A stretch of DNA of 64,000 nt from Tillus elongatus (taxonomy: Eukaryota > Arthropoda > Insecta > Coleoptera > Cleridae). Shown one piece after another: positions 23,211 to 35,386 of this stretch (within the stretch, counting starts at the first letter, position 1; each line of letters starts with the position of its first letter). The position numbers and the translations under genes were made by a program. The stretch spans positions 115,251,358 through 115,315,357 of the forward strand of contig OZ023265.1 of NCBI GenBank assembly GCA_964006375.1. Reading direction: 5' to 3'. The notes below the pieces were generated by a model, which had not been told where the DNA came from, ran no database searches, and saw only the letters and a list, made by a program, of their open reading frames with translations.

Positions 23211-23949
23211 TGAATTCTTATTTTCCATGGTAAACTTGATCTAATACTTTAAAAAAGTAACAAATACTTACCTCTTTTGGTTTTCACAAATTCACTTAGC
23301 CAAACACACCGTACACAAGAAGTTAAAATAGATTATGTTCAGGGATCAATCAAGAGGCGAGCTGTAATAACTAATTTTGGGCGAACTAACGGAAGGTTGT
23401 CACACTGTTGTGTATCCATTCTTAGTCTTGGGAATACCCGATATTTATCATGTATCGGAAAGTGCCCGTAATAAATTAAAAATACATTGTCCTATAAATA
23501 GGTCGCTGGGTGCTAATGGGTTAATACAACTTAATTACCGTGATTTAAAAATACCTGTTTTTAAAAGGAAACGGCTTGTATTTTAATACCTATGCATTAT
23601 GTATTCTGTTATGGAGGTTTTTATTCAGAGATATGTCTTCTTAAATAGTTTTGTTTAGGTCCTCATATGGTAATGAAATGGCAGTATACACAGTATTTGA
23701 AAAGATGCCCTTACGTCAAATTTTGTCGCGAAAACTTTGCCCAACTTGGGGAAACCACAATCAATCAATCTACCTGTGTCGAAACCTGTAGTACTTAAAT
23801 TTTTGCTTTCATTTAGATGTACACTGTTTCCACTGCAATGATAATAATTAGTTATTTCTAAAATATGTCATATAATTGCCTTTTAGCAATAGAAAAGAAT
23901 AATAATAGGAGTAGTATACCCTGAATATAAACCCACTTTTGTTTTGTAG
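23211..23949. other. Non-coding stretch right of the LTR element
   Basis: The first 60 bases after the purine tract (GTTAATGAGCCACAACC) may be a stub of the 3' LTR, but they do not match the 5' LTR region I can see. Nothing else recognised. Confidence 0.35.
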
Positions 23950-23970
23950 ACGACCTTCTGGCTCTGCAAT
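23950..23970 (+). CDS. Candidate 21-nt microexon of the host gene
   Basis: A strong acceptor (CTTTTGTTTTGTAG, ending 23949) is followed by 21 bases and the donor GTAAGTG at 23971. Its length is a multiple of three, and in the phase left by the exon at 9171 it reads RPSGSA with no stop, ending two bases into a codon. It could therefore be included or skipped without changing frame. A diverged copy of this 100-base region lies at 26865-26970, with the acceptor AG changed to AA. Function unknown. Chance occurrence is possible with so short an exon. Confidence 0.35.
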
Positions 23971-24904
23971 GTAAGTGAAAAGTTTGCATGCATTAGTACA
24001 TTTTTGCACCTCAAAAATAGCATGCGTATTTCCAAATATTACGTTAATTAAGTTATGTTCTGTTCAAGTAATAGTACTTATTTTCATTATATTTAGTGAG
24101 GTAATTTGTAAAAGGCAGAAAGTCCATGATTCTGGAAAATATATCATAAACTTGACTGAAGTATGATAAAAGGGTTAACACATTCTTAGCGGTTTGAAAG
24201 TTGTATATCTTCAGAATAATACCTCCTATGAGGCTCTCCAAATTTTTAAAATCAGAAAAAAAGTGGGGATTCTTAGGAAACTGTTCGATTCACGCTAGGA
24301 GCGTTTGTTTTTTTACCAAGAATGGTGCGGAGATCTTAGGTCTCAGCTGGAGGAACTAGCGAAGCAGTTTTTAAGGGGCAGCTGCGATAACAGTGTCGAC
24401 AGGTGAAGCAGCGATTACGAGGAACGGGTATATATATTCCCCTATAATGCGAGCACCATATCTTCGAATGGAATCTTAAAGGTACAAAGTAGTCTTTGTG
24501 GCTACACTCCGGTCATAATATCAATAATTCAATCGAGGACATAACAGTACCTCATATAGTACAACAGTACTGGTACACCAAAAACATTTAATTGTTGGCA
24601 TTAAAAAAATACAATTCAACTAAACTCATTTCAGTCCAAAAGTCAAACCATTTTAAAATAAATTTTCAACACAACAATTTTTTGCAATATTTCCTTTGTA
24701 GTGTTTATTGTGTCTTTGTAGACAACTGATTTAAGGTAACTCCAAACAAAAACGGCTAGTTTCTTAAAATCCGGGCTACGAGCTAGTCCTAAGATTTATC
24801 GCAGTCTTGCATAAAAGACATATTTCACCTAACAATTAAGGGTAAATCACACCCATTTTGTGGAAAATATATGGAGCAACTTCCACTTAGATTTGCTGGT
24901 AATT
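23971..24904. other. Non-coding stretch, nothing recognised
   Basis: AT-rich; the short frames at 23975 and 24053 carry no family motif. Confidence 0.4.
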
Positions 24905-25960
24905 CATATCGACCTAAGATATGATTTGCGATTATTCAACACCAAACGTTAATCTTGAACTCATGTTGGAAATGACGTTTCACTGCTACATTTTCCCACA
25001 TATATTTGTTTCTGAACAAACTCTTCTTAAACATTGTCTATTGTTTCGCGTAATTTTTTTCTCATTTCTTCTTATGCGGCACTTCAAGTCATCAATATCT
25101 CTTGGACGATTGAGAAACATTTTGTAATTCAAATAACCTCACAAAAAGTCCATAGATCTCATATCAGGTGATCTGGCTGGCTATTCAACGGGACCGCCTC
25201 GACCAATCCATTTTTTCAAAAATGCCAGATTAGGAGAGTCTCAAACTTCGCTTGCATAACGTTCTGGAGCATCATATTGTTGTAGCTAAATTTCTGGGCT
25301 GGGACAATAGGGATTTTTGAGTCGGGATAGAGTGTAACTAAAGCTAGTAGAAGTTCGAATTGCAAAAAAAAACATCTGTAAGAATTCCTGCAAAGAAAAA
25401 TGGCCCTCATACATTAAGCTTCTGGGGTGAGCGGCTATGAGCTTCTTGAATCCATCTTGGATATTCTCCTTGGACAAGTATCGACAATTTTGCCCATTCG
25501 CCGTTCCGTTGACGTAAAATGTGGCCTCATCTGTGAATAAAGTATTTGATGGAAAATTTGGATTTCGATAGCAAATTGGTTCCATAGTGTCACAGAATTG
25601 CAGTCTTCGATAAAATATTCGTGTATCTAGTAGGACTTTATTGGGTAGTATTTTTCTTTGTGCAAAGTTGTTTGCACAGACTTGTGACTCATTCCCATAT
25701 TATGAGCTGTTTGGCAACTAAAACTATGACGATTTTCTTAAATAATCAGTAGGATATAATCTAAATATTTTCATCTATCGTCTGTAACTTGTATAACAAT
25801 TTTAACACAGCAATAAACGGTAGACTGTGAAATCGGCGTTTGATATGGATAGCCTTGATTAAAGAGTTCCCACACCTCATTAGTCGATCTTTGACGACCT
25901 TCATAACCAACCATCATTAAAGTTTCAATACAATCTTTCTCACTGGGAGACGTTTATCGA
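24905..25960 (-). pseudogene. Broken mariner-like transposase (DUF4817 group)
   Basis: Minus-strand reading from 25960 gives a linker with GYEGRQRSTNEVWELFNQGY, then MGMSHKSVQTTLHKEKYYP (second helix-turn-helix). The frame 25585-25286 has NFPSNTLFTDEATFYVNGTA (first catalytic Asp present) and an NCRYLSKEN motif. After shifts come APERYASEV and KKWIGRGGPVE*PARSPDM (second Asp region, with a stop), then DIDDLKCRIRRNEKK near the end. The order is complete but several stops and shifts break it. Inverted terminal repeats were not found by eye. In an intact element this DDE/D enzyme cuts and pastes the transposon at TA sites. Confidence 0.75.
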
Positions 25961-26864
25961 TTTTGAGAATTTTCAAAGGCAGGACAACGCAATGCCAAGA
26001 AAAAGATTATAGAATATAATCTTATCACTACTGTCAATTTCGACTATTCATGTTTGTTCTTTGTTTGCATCCTCTTTGTCAAAACTACTAAACTGCTCGT
26101 CAAAATTTAGGAATATGTTATTTAAAGTGTTTGAAGTAACAAAACAAACAGAAAGTGCTGATATCAATAGTTAAAAACCACATTCAGCAGTTGCAGTCGC
26201 AATAAAATTACACAATTTAGTCATTTATTCTTAGCTGTTTTCTGGGAAAAAAAAGTCGCCATTTTGAAAATGCATCATAGATTCGCGTTAAAATTTAGGA
26301 GCCCGCTATGTGAAACTAAGAGCTTTCAAATTATGTATCACAAGCCGCACACTTAAGATCAAAAAATGTGGATTGCGTCATACCTTTGACGACTGTCAAT
26401 GAAAAAACAAATGAATTAGATGAAAAAGTAGGCTAATAAGAAACTAAACTGACGTATTCAAGCGGTTTTTTTTTTCAAATAACGGAGTTATTAAGGATAG
26501 TCCATACTTTTTTCATACTATTATGTGAGAATACTATTCGTAGATTGGCAAAATCACGTTTTGGTAACTTTGGACAAAACTGACACCTTGGTGTCATCTC
26601 CGTTTTAAGGGTAAACTTAACCCTGGGTTTTTTAGGAAGATATAATATTGGAGACAGTATGGAATACATTCTGAGAACTTATGCTGGAACTCCATGAAGC
26701 CCTGGTGACATTTATATTTCTTTTGATGCCCTGATTTTCTAATAATCGGTTGATACATTATAGTCCCATTTGGATAAAAAAAAGTGTATCTTGACTGGCT
26801 TTTTTATTTTTGTTGTTACACCGCAGCGAAATTTAAAGCAAATCTTTATATCTATCTTAGCACT
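25961..26864. other. Non-coding stretch, nothing recognised
   Basis: AT-rich sequence. It may include decayed flanks of the mariner-like element, but I cannot show ends. Confidence 0.35.
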
Positions 26865-26970
26865 TACTACTTTTCTTTTGTAAACGAATTACTTGATGCT
26901 TTTAATGTAAGTAAAATGTTTGCACGTATTCTATTCAGCTATATTTTGCAGCTGCAAAGCTAGCATATGT
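26865..26970 (+). repeat. Diverged copy of the microexon region
   Basis: TTTTCTTTTGTAAACGA, a 23-base stretch, then ATGTAAGTAAAATGTTTGCA and TATTTTGCAG...AGCATATGT align with 23935-24030. The splice acceptor position reads AA instead of AG and the exon-like stretch is 23 rather than 21 bases, so this copy is not expected to be spliced. Confidence 0.45.
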
Positions 26971-28930
26971 GATTATAGTTTTATGCTTTGCCTTCAACAC
27001 TTTTGTTTTGATACAATAATTATTCCCGTCAGACGTCCATTTAACATAGGTGCTTAATTATAAAAGTATCTCCATTTGCTGATTTTTTAATTTCTTTACT
27101 ATTGTTAAGATAATCTGATGTGAAAACCTGACTTGTTTGCATCAACCGAAGCGAAATTTAAATGAAAAGCTTTACGACATGTCACTTATGTCCTGTAATA
27201 TGCAAATAGGAACTTAATGCAGTTATTATTGAATAAGCTCTGGTGTGGTTGGTAGACCGAACTGTCAACCTGGTATGAAAATAAAAACAAGAATAGAAGA
27301 ATTCATAACACAAGAGGTAGGATATGCTAACACGACTTGACACGTGGGGGATAAAAAGTCACAAAAGAATTTTTGTTCGTTCATAAGAGTTACAGCGCGC
27401 GGTAGGTCTCAAGCACTACAGCGATTCAAATGACTAGAGCGTTGCCAGTTTGTTAAATTACTCCCAATCGTGAAATATTTTTTCTTATGTTAACAATGCA
27501 AAATGTGCAGAAAAGCAAATAAACCAATAAATTCTTACTTTTTTGTGTTATTTTCCTAGTTTGACAAGAAAATTTAAATTTTATAAGATGTCGAGTTATC
27601 TAGTAATTTTCGTAGCTGTATTAAGTAAACTTTTTTTAATTACATTTTAAATAAACCAAGATCTAGTCTTAGTTCACAAAAAAATTATTATTTCGTTTTT
27701 CTTTGATTTTTTGTTTAATTCTGAAGAGTTTAACTCTGAAAGAGAAAATTCATTCAATAAAACGCCATCTACCAATCGCGTTGTCAACTAACGCCATTTT
27801 ATTCAATTTTGGGAAAATCTTAAATAGACACTATTCATTTATGTTCATTTACTTATTGTTTAATATTATTAAACACAACTTTAACATGCTCTATTTAACA
27901 TTCATTCACGATGTTTCTCACATGAATCACAACATATTTTACTATCTCTTAAACTAGATTGCAGCACTGATAATACAAAATATAACACGTTTCGAAGTGA
28001 TAAATGACAGTAAGTTAGTTTGGGGTGACCATTTTATTACGTCTCCCGTAGGATATCCAAGGGTTTGTATATTCTGCGATGTCTTATGAGAAACGTTTGT
28101 CAATATATTCTCTTTATTAATATATTACGCGTATATACACAGTAGGTTTTCAAATGCTCTGTTATCTCCACACACTGAGATATGTTTTTTAGAGCTCGGC
28201 TCACGACAATCTGAGTTTATTAGATGTCTTTCCTAAAAATATTTTTTCGCTGTCTTTCCAAAAGGTTTAAAATCCTTACTTTGCTATTACTGTAGGTTGC
28301 AATGGTTTTTACTTAAAGCAAGCAAACTTCACAGAGCATATTGGAATCAATACATATTCAACAAGAAATAGCAAGTCGCTTAACATACCCTATACGTCTC
28401 TGTCTAAAACAAGAAACGCTATGGGTTACTTTGGAACAAAATTCTACATCATTTTTGATAAGATTAGAGAACTCTGATACAAGTCTTTTAAAAACTGTTA
28501 AGTTGATCTTAGCCTTTTTTTTTCATTTAGAGAGTACTTTTTTTGCGTCGGTTTGTTAGAGAACTTTTTTGCTGCAGCCACCATATCATCCATGAACAAA
28601 ACTTTTCTTGCCACATAGCTAAATTGGATTTCTCATATTGAACAATTCCCATACTAAATCAAAATGTTTAATGTTTGGCAACCTTGATTCCTCATACTAA
28701 ACACCCGCCGTGGTAAAGCATTTGAAATCGAAAGACAACCTTTACAAAATTATAAATTTAGATTTTGGTTTTACTAAGAACATTTGAGGGGTACACTTAA
28801 CTGGCAGTGTGTAAATTATTTTGTTGCTGCTGTGTTTATGAACTTATTTAGTCAATCTCTTTAAATGTAACATTTATTTCCCAGCATTCAAATTTAAGAA
28901 CGCGTGAATATTTAGTTCTGGCCATAACGT
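26971..28930. other. Non-coding stretch, nothing recognised
   Basis: AT-rich. A CGAAATTTAAA phrase at 26827 recurs near 27157, hinting at further old duplication. No gene or element end identified. Confidence 0.4.
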
Positions 28931-28984
28931 AATGCCACCTTGTCCAATTCTAAGACAAAGACTCCCACCCCTATCTTTCACTCT

Positions 28985-29155
28985 CCTTCCTCTCTTCTCC
29001 CGCTTTTCCTCGCTTTACCTCGCTCTGCCCCGCTTTCCGTCGCTCTGCCCCGCTTTCCGTCGCTCTGCCTCGCGTTCCGTCGCTTTTCCTCGTCTTTCCC
29101 TGCTTTCGCTCGCTTCCTAACGCTTTCCATCGTTTTACCTCGCTTTCCATTTCTG
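28985..29155. repeat. C-rich minisatellite
   Basis: Imperfect tandem copies of about 20 bases, pattern near CGCTCTGCCCCGCTTTCCGT, drift to CGCTTTNCNTCG. It is a strongly GC-rich pocket in an AT-rich window. Both strands are open only because of the repeat. Confidence 0.85.
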
Positions 29156-29264
29156 CGAGGGTGGATCACAAGTGGTCTGACGCGAAATTCTATAATTGGG
29201 AGGCTAAAACAGAAAATGGAAATCAAAAAATTTAGAGGAATGATATCATACCATTGTTGGTCAC

Positions 29265-29725
29265 CTTCACATTGGTTAGGTTAGATATCACCACAGGCCC
29301 AACACCAAAGTACACACAATTCCTGGTGGACAGTGGCTGATACACGGCTCTACTCTTCGGCCATACGAATGCAGATCCCGGAATACCCCATCTAACGATA
29401 ACTACTGAGCTCATGCTCATACGCTGGAGGCTGACGAGTGTTCCAAAAGCATTCACCTAAACTTCTTACTGTTAGCTATCATAATGACATTGGTCAGGTA
29501 AGATGTCATTACTGCTGTTTTTAAATTTAAATCCAACATCTGCTAGCCCAACGCCAAGCTATATGTCCACTGCCATCTGATTGGCGGTGGCTTATACAGG
29601 GCTCTAGCCTCCAGCAATACCAATACAGATTCTTGGAATCACGCCATCTAACAAGAAGCACACAATAACGTCTTGGCATGCATCAGAAACTAAAGGCAGG
29701 CCCAGGACCGACTATCTACACTTAC
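29265..29725. repeat. Pair of diverged direct repeats of about 190 bp
   Basis: 29270-29415 and 29500-29660 share GGTTAGGTTAGATATCA / GGTCAGGTAAGATGTCA, then GGCCCAACACCAAAG / AGCCCAACGCCAAGC, GGTGGACAGTGGCTGATACA / GGCGGTGGCTTATACA and CCCATCTAAC / GCCATCTAAC. The origin is unknown. Confidence 0.65.
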
Positions 29726-30343
29726 TCTAAAGCAATATTTAAATATTTGTTGTCGAAAAAACTTGTCCGTCTAAGCTGATCAACAAATTGATAGTATATG
29801 CTATTTACGAAATAAACACGCCAATTTTTAGTTTGCTTCGGGGATAAATATTGGCCATAAAGTGGTTAATAGACCTACAGAATCAATAGCAACTTCAAAT
29901 AAACCTTAGTATTCAATTACTCAAAATCGATTAATACTTTTCAAGGCTCTATTTCCAGATAATGCAATTTTTTTGAGAAACTCATACTTATGTTACTTTA
30001 TATGTGCAATAAGTATAAAATACAAAATTACTTTTAGACCCGTTTTCCAAAGCCGTCACATTTTAGCTACTTTATTACGCTTAGAGCTTAGATATTGCAA
30101 CAGGGTTCGCCTGTAAACCCAATACTCTACAGAATATTGAAAATGTCAAGATTTAAAATGTTTGGACTACCACTTCACCTATCAATCCTTGTATGTGCGG
30201 ACATTCTCTTGCATTATTTATGTATGGACAAACTCACCTATTATAAATATTGTTTTATCAGATTCCGGTAACTAAAAGAAATGTCAACAATCGAACTCGA
30301 TGAATAATGCATCTGAACAATGCCATCGTATTTCATTTCACAG
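29726..30343. other. Non-coding stretch, nothing recognised
   Basis: AT-rich, ending in a pyrimidine tract and acceptor for the next candidate exon. Confidence 0.4.
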
Positions 30344-30375
30344 AATTAACATAGCTGAAAATTTGAAACTTAAGC
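30344..30375 (+). CDS. Candidate 32-nt exon of the host gene
   Basis: The acceptor TATTTCATTTCACAG ends at 30343 and the donor GTAAGTAAA begins at 30376. In the phase handed on by the exons at 9171 and 23950 the exon reads INIAENLKLK without a stop and ends one base into a codon. Both splice sites are good, and the GC|GTAAGTAAA context is identical to that of the 9171 exon. The protein is not recognised. The next in-phase candidate is at 52297. Confidence 0.33.
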
Positions 30376-30491
30376 GTAAGTAAATTTTATAAAACTACAT
30401 ACGCTTAGATTGTGAAGTTGATAGATGTTCAAAAAAGTTTCACTGTTTTGACAAAAATTGTTAAAAACAACTTAAATAGATCTTAAATTCA

Positions 30492-30594
<103 letters not shown>

Positions 30595-30880
30595 ATGTAT
30601 AGCAAACACGGAGCGGTTTCATCCTTCTTGGGACTCTTCGATGTGTCATAATTGGGCTTCAACAAGTTGGCCCTAAGGCAGGCATTGCATAATAGGCAAT
30701 AAAGAATGCGTAGAGCGCTATCTATACTGTTGTAACGGATCTAGGGTTCCACAGCAGCTGGAACGTACACATAGTACAACTCCCCAAGCTAATACCACGA
30801 CGGGCAATACATCACTCGCTAGCCATCGTCACTTCAGTCCTGCCGGGATTTGCGGTAGGATTTATAGATTTATAGCAGGA

Positions 30881-30882
<2 letters not shown>

Positions 30883-30976
<94 letters not shown>

Positions 30977-31090
30977 GCCGGATAAATGAGCTAGGGCGGG
31001 TAGTTCGCATTCATTTGTAGAATGTTTTTTCAAGATTAAAAGGTCGATATTTCCTCATTAGCGATCTTTTAACGAAAATTCTGTAAAACC
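30883..31090. repeat. (TA)n array (30883-30969) plus diverged repeat-family arm
   Basis: After the TA run, 30970-31085 follows the usual arm but is strongly diverged (GCATTCATTTGTAG, AAAAGGTCGATATTTCCTCA, AACGAAAATTCTGTAAAA). Confidence 0.7.
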
Positions 31091-32940
31091 TGGATTTAGT
31101 GCGATTTTAGTTCGTAGGCAATAGCAAAATGCGGACATGCACGAATATAGCTGATCGTTTCTTAAAAATTTCCATAGTGCTAAATGATTAATATCCACTT
31201 CGTGTATGATTTTCAGGGTTTCTCTTAATCGCATTTAGGACAGCTTCTTCAATTTGGCCTGTTCTTAGCGTTATGGGTATTCCTATGATGACCGTAGACC
31301 TCTTTATAGAACTGTCTAAAGTGTTTACATTAAACACCCCCCACCCCACCCACCGTGGGAGGAGCCTTTCGTGATAGATACGTCTTGCAGTTAAGTGTTA
31401 CCATGAGACTCTCCATAACAGACGTGCATCTCTGCCATTTCACTATTGGCAACTTTAACCAATTTAGATCGAAATAAATCACCAAAAATACATTCTAAAA
31501 ATCACAAATGATTAATTTATAAATAAATTGACTGTCAACTTGTTTGCCAACTACTGCGACTGTTTTTCAAAGCACACATAAGAACCGAATCAACAGATGT
31601 CTTCTGAAACAGTTTATCATATAATAATTATTAGGAAATATTTCTATGTATGTTTTCTTATCTTAGCCAACAAAACATTAACTAAAAAAGACTCATTGGG
31701 GTCCAATGGTCCTCTTGAGAACCCTGAAAATGTTAGGTTCACGATTATGGTTGAATTATAAAAAAATCTAATAGTTGGAAACTTTTAGTTTTAAAATCAA
31801 ATACAGATTAATTTCTTAACGTTTGTGTACTAATCTAATTCTAATACCGTGTATTTCTGTTATTTATCACTTTGTCAGTGTTCAACAAATTGTTTTACAA
31901 CAAGACTAGTTTTATAGCAATCGCTCCCATAACGTATTCGCCCGTCATGACTTTTAATTTTTGGTTTATGCCTTATACCATGTTATAACAACAAAATCCT
32001 TAAAAAAATTAATTCTGCAGCCTGGTACGTATTTGATGTGCTTAACAAAGACATGACCAAATGCATTGTCGAAAAGAAACCTTGATTCACATTAAACGTG
32101 AGCAAAATTCATGATAGTTATGCATTACGGAAGGGATTGTTTCTTAATTATATATTGTCTTCCCTTGATGCTTGCCAACTTGTGTTGTTATTTTGATCTT
32201 TCATTACTCTTACCTAGATACTATTGCAGCATCATACGTTATACTATCTGTTCGAAAGAATTATTTATAAGTGTAATAAATACGTCTTATCAGCACTTCT
32301 AATAATCATATCACTATTACCAACGCGAATATAACGTTTGCCACATCAAAAGCTATAAACACGTCCTAATGGAAGCCAATAAAGAAATATACAGCTGTCA
32401 TAAATTTTCATTTATTTTATAATGCCGTGTCCAGGAGAGGTGATAAATTCAGCTATATTATTGTCATATAGGTAAAAATTACATAAAACCGTCACATATG
32501 CCACAAAGTCACGGCTGTTTAGTAATGAAGCTGCTGAAACTGGAGTTCCGTATGAACAGCGCATAGTTCAGGCTACGAAAATTATGATGGTACTGAAAAA
32601 AATGAACTTTTATGTACTCATACGAAAGAGGCATCTAAAGTAGTTTATTTACTAAAAGCACTGCAATATACTGTCTTCAGTAACCTTAACGAGCTGCTAC
32701 GTTTTTTGAGTCATTAAAACATGTTAACATATGTTTCGTCATCTGCATAAATAGGTACCGTATTAGCTCTAGATATCATTTCACCAGCAATCTACTTGAA
32801 ATTAATTTTGTAGCACGGTACTTTAAGATTAAAGCATCGTTGAGAAATTAATAATATTCAAACAAAGAACTGCATTTGTACCAAACAAAAATTTAATAAT
32901 ATTTGTCTAGGATCAAGTCTAGTGCATATAAAAGAAAACA
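31091..32940. other. Non-coding stretch, nothing recognised
   Basis: AT-rich, with a short C-rich run at 31340-31365. A possible open stretch after CTGCAG at 32021 reads about 21 codons but has a stop before any donor, so it is not called. Confidence 0.4.
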
Positions 32941-33184
32941 GTCAAAACACTTTTAATAACAGTGTTAGTATATTGATGGTTCAAAATCAGAAAAAAATCA
33001 CTAGTTAGCAGTGAGTGGCTGAAGGCAGGTTAAAACCTTCGTTGTATGGCTGACTAAAACAAAACCGGTTTCAGTGTTAAAAATGCCTGTAAATATCGTC
33101 CCCAGGTGAACTGACTTCTCAACGGCCTCTGCAAGCTAAGGAGACATTTAATTCATTTACAGAAGAGAATACCCAAAACACTTA
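32941..33184. repeat. Tandem-repeat unit 1 (left of the hAT insertion)
   Basis: About 245 bases: CAAAACACTTTTAATAACAG, GTATATTGATGGTTCAAAAT, CACTAGTTAGCAGTGAGTGG, GCTGAAGGCAGG, AATATCGTCCCCAGGTGAAC, CTCTGCAAGCTAAGGAGACA. Related units continue at 35387-36060 after the hAT element. Confidence 0.8.
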
Positions 33185-35386
33185 GATTAGCGTTTCTCAA
33201 CTCCCCCCCCCCCTGTCAAACGAGCAGCGTACATTGTCGAGGCTTCGCGAGAAGTTCCTATTTGTTTCGGACATTCTAGAATGTCTGCGCAGCGTGTATA
33301 AATGCTGCAGTATTTTATTGATATTTAAATTTTCCAATACAGCTTACAAAAAATGTAAACTTGTGTCTGCATGTAAAGCAATTGTGGCTTGAATATAATG
33401 CAAAATTGAAAGATAACTCGAAATATTCTTTACTGACAACACTTCAATTTTGTTTTTCTAAATTTTAAATTTAGTTAACTGGCCACAATTGTTTCCTATA
33501 ACCAACATTTACTGTACATCTACGGAATGTCTACATGATTGTATGCTATTAGATTTGTCTTGTTTTGGCTTACATTTTCGAATTTTATAAATCTTTAGAC
33601 AGAAAATTTTAAAAGCGTCCATTCTGTATGTTTTAAAATGCGTGTTAACTAGAATTCACGATATTCAAGTATCAGTAGATTTATACAGTGTATACAGAAT
33701 CCTGGATAAAATTTTAAGTAGGCGTAAGCAAGCATCAACAAATGCACAGGCGAGAGTGGTTCTGATACAAAAATCAAGAAAACATTCTCTAGAATATTTA
33801 AAGTTTCGGTTTACCAGCGCTGCAGTGAATGAAAAGAAAGGCGTCATTTGCTCAAAATTTTTCACAGCAGACAGCATGAATGCTAATAAATTTAAACGAC
33901 ATTTGGAACAAAAAGCAAAATCACCCCAAAAACCACAAAAAAAAACAACAGAAAATTATAGGCTAGATACGTATTTCAACAATTAAGTTGTGTTTATCAG
34001 TAGCTGTCGCTAAACATTTGGAAATCAGGCGTAAAAAGCATCACACCATTGGTAAAGAGCTTAGTCCGCCAGCTGCAATTGAGATCGTAGAAACTTTGTT
34101 TGAAGATAACAGTTGCAGTCCCTACCTCTATCAGATAATACTGTTGCCCGTCTAATTGGTGATATAGCTGAAGATGTACAGCATTAGCTTTTCGGGGAGT
34201 TGTTGATATATATAATTTTTTTCAATTCAGCCTGATGATGCAACAGATAGCAATAAAAATGCTCATTTAATTGCCTATGTTCAACTTTGTGATGGCATGT
34301 TAGCCGTAGAAGAACTACTATTCTGCAAAGCAATATAACTCAAAACAATAGCCCTTGCACTATTTGCTATGTTAAATTATTTTCTAAACGAGGCAAACAT
34401 AGAGTGGAAAAATTGCGTCGGAATATTCATCGATTTTGCTAGTACAATGTCTGGAAGATTCCAAAGTACTATACAATCACTTGTGAAACAAAAATCTACA
34501 CGGTGTATCTGAACACACTGCATGATCCACAGAGAAGCTCTGGCTTCGAAAGAAATGAGTCCTAATCTGAATATTGCTTTAGCAACGGTGGTAACAGTAG
34601 TAAATTATATAAAAATGAGACCCTTAAAATCAACAACATTTTCTGCACTTTGTAAAGACATGGGTACAGTACATTCAGCGTTACTATTTTATTGCGAGGG
34701 AAGACGCTTGTCACGTGAAACAGTTTTGCAACGTGCTTATGAATCAAGAGATGAAATCACCATTTTGCTGAAAAAGAAAAACCGACGGAAAGCCGAGAAG
34801 TTTCGAGATGATTTATTTGTGATAAAATTGAGCTACTTGGTTGACATATTCGAGAAACTGAAAACCTTTAATCATCACATCCAAGGAGCAAACACACCTA
34901 TGTTGGATTTTAGTGATAAAGTTAATTTGTTTTGTATAAAACTGGAATTATGGAGCAGAAACGTGAAGCAAAAAAAACCTAAAAATATTTGCGAATGTGG
35001 GTGAATGTGTTAAAACTTACAAACCTGAAGAACAGCATGTGGAAGTTGCTTTTATAACCATTGAAAATCATTTAGCAAATAATCTTAGATGAAAAGAGAA
35101 AAAGAGCCTTGAGTGTCCATTTCAAATATTCAACCTTCTACCGAAAAACTTTACTCTGCAAGACAGGCCCAAGAGAATCAATGATAATTTTTAATCTTGT
35201 TTTTAATTTAATATTTATAAGTTAGTTGTTAAATATATCGTGCAGTGCTCATACAATCCGATTGCTTGTCTTTCAGTAAATTAAATACATTTTTTAATAA
35301 TATATTTTTCTCAACATGCTCGCCCTCCCCATTTACTTTTATAACCCCTTCCTAGGGTGGGAGCGCCCCACAGTTGAAAATCACTG
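33185..35386 (+). mobile_element. ZBED5-like hAT element inserted in a tandem repeat
   Basis: The left edge reads AGCGTTTCTCAACTCCCCCC and the right edge, inverted, CAGTGATTTTCAACTGTGGG, both close to the hAT end pattern CAGTGGTTCTCAAC. The element interrupts repeat unit 1 (ends 33184) and unit 2 (resumes 35387). The 8-bp target duplication expected for hAT is not clean. Inside lie the remains of one transposase gene. Confidence 0.75.
33642..35170 (+). pseudogene. Broken hAT-type (ZBED5/SCAND3-like) transposase
   Basis: The frame at 33642-33986 has a BED-finger-like region: LEYLKFRFTSAAVNEKKGVI, then CSKFFTADSMNANKFKRHLE. It continues in other frames with SVAVAKHLEIRRKKHHTIGK-like text and LSDNTVARLIGDIAEDVQ. 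A large part of the first catalytic region is missing or scrambled near 34130-34330. The frame 34522-35004 reads MIHREALASKEMSPNLNIAL, VVNYIKMRPLKSTTFSALCK and ESRDEITILLKKKNR, which is the conserved text of ZBED5/GTF2IRD2-like hAT proteins. The C-terminus near 35115 (ISNIQPSTEKLYSARQA) is present, but most of the dimerisation domain is deleted. Related domesticated genes exist in vertebrates, but this copy is broken. Confidence 0.8.

Noticed and set aside
28932..29226. Arg/Lys-rich and Leu/Ser-rich frames on both strands
   Set aside because: Translation of a C-rich minisatellite; both strands open for the same reason.
32021..32100. Possible exon after CTGCAG with 21 open codons
   Set aside because: Poor pyrimidine tract, and the frame reaches a stop 15 bases before the only donor-like GTGAGC.
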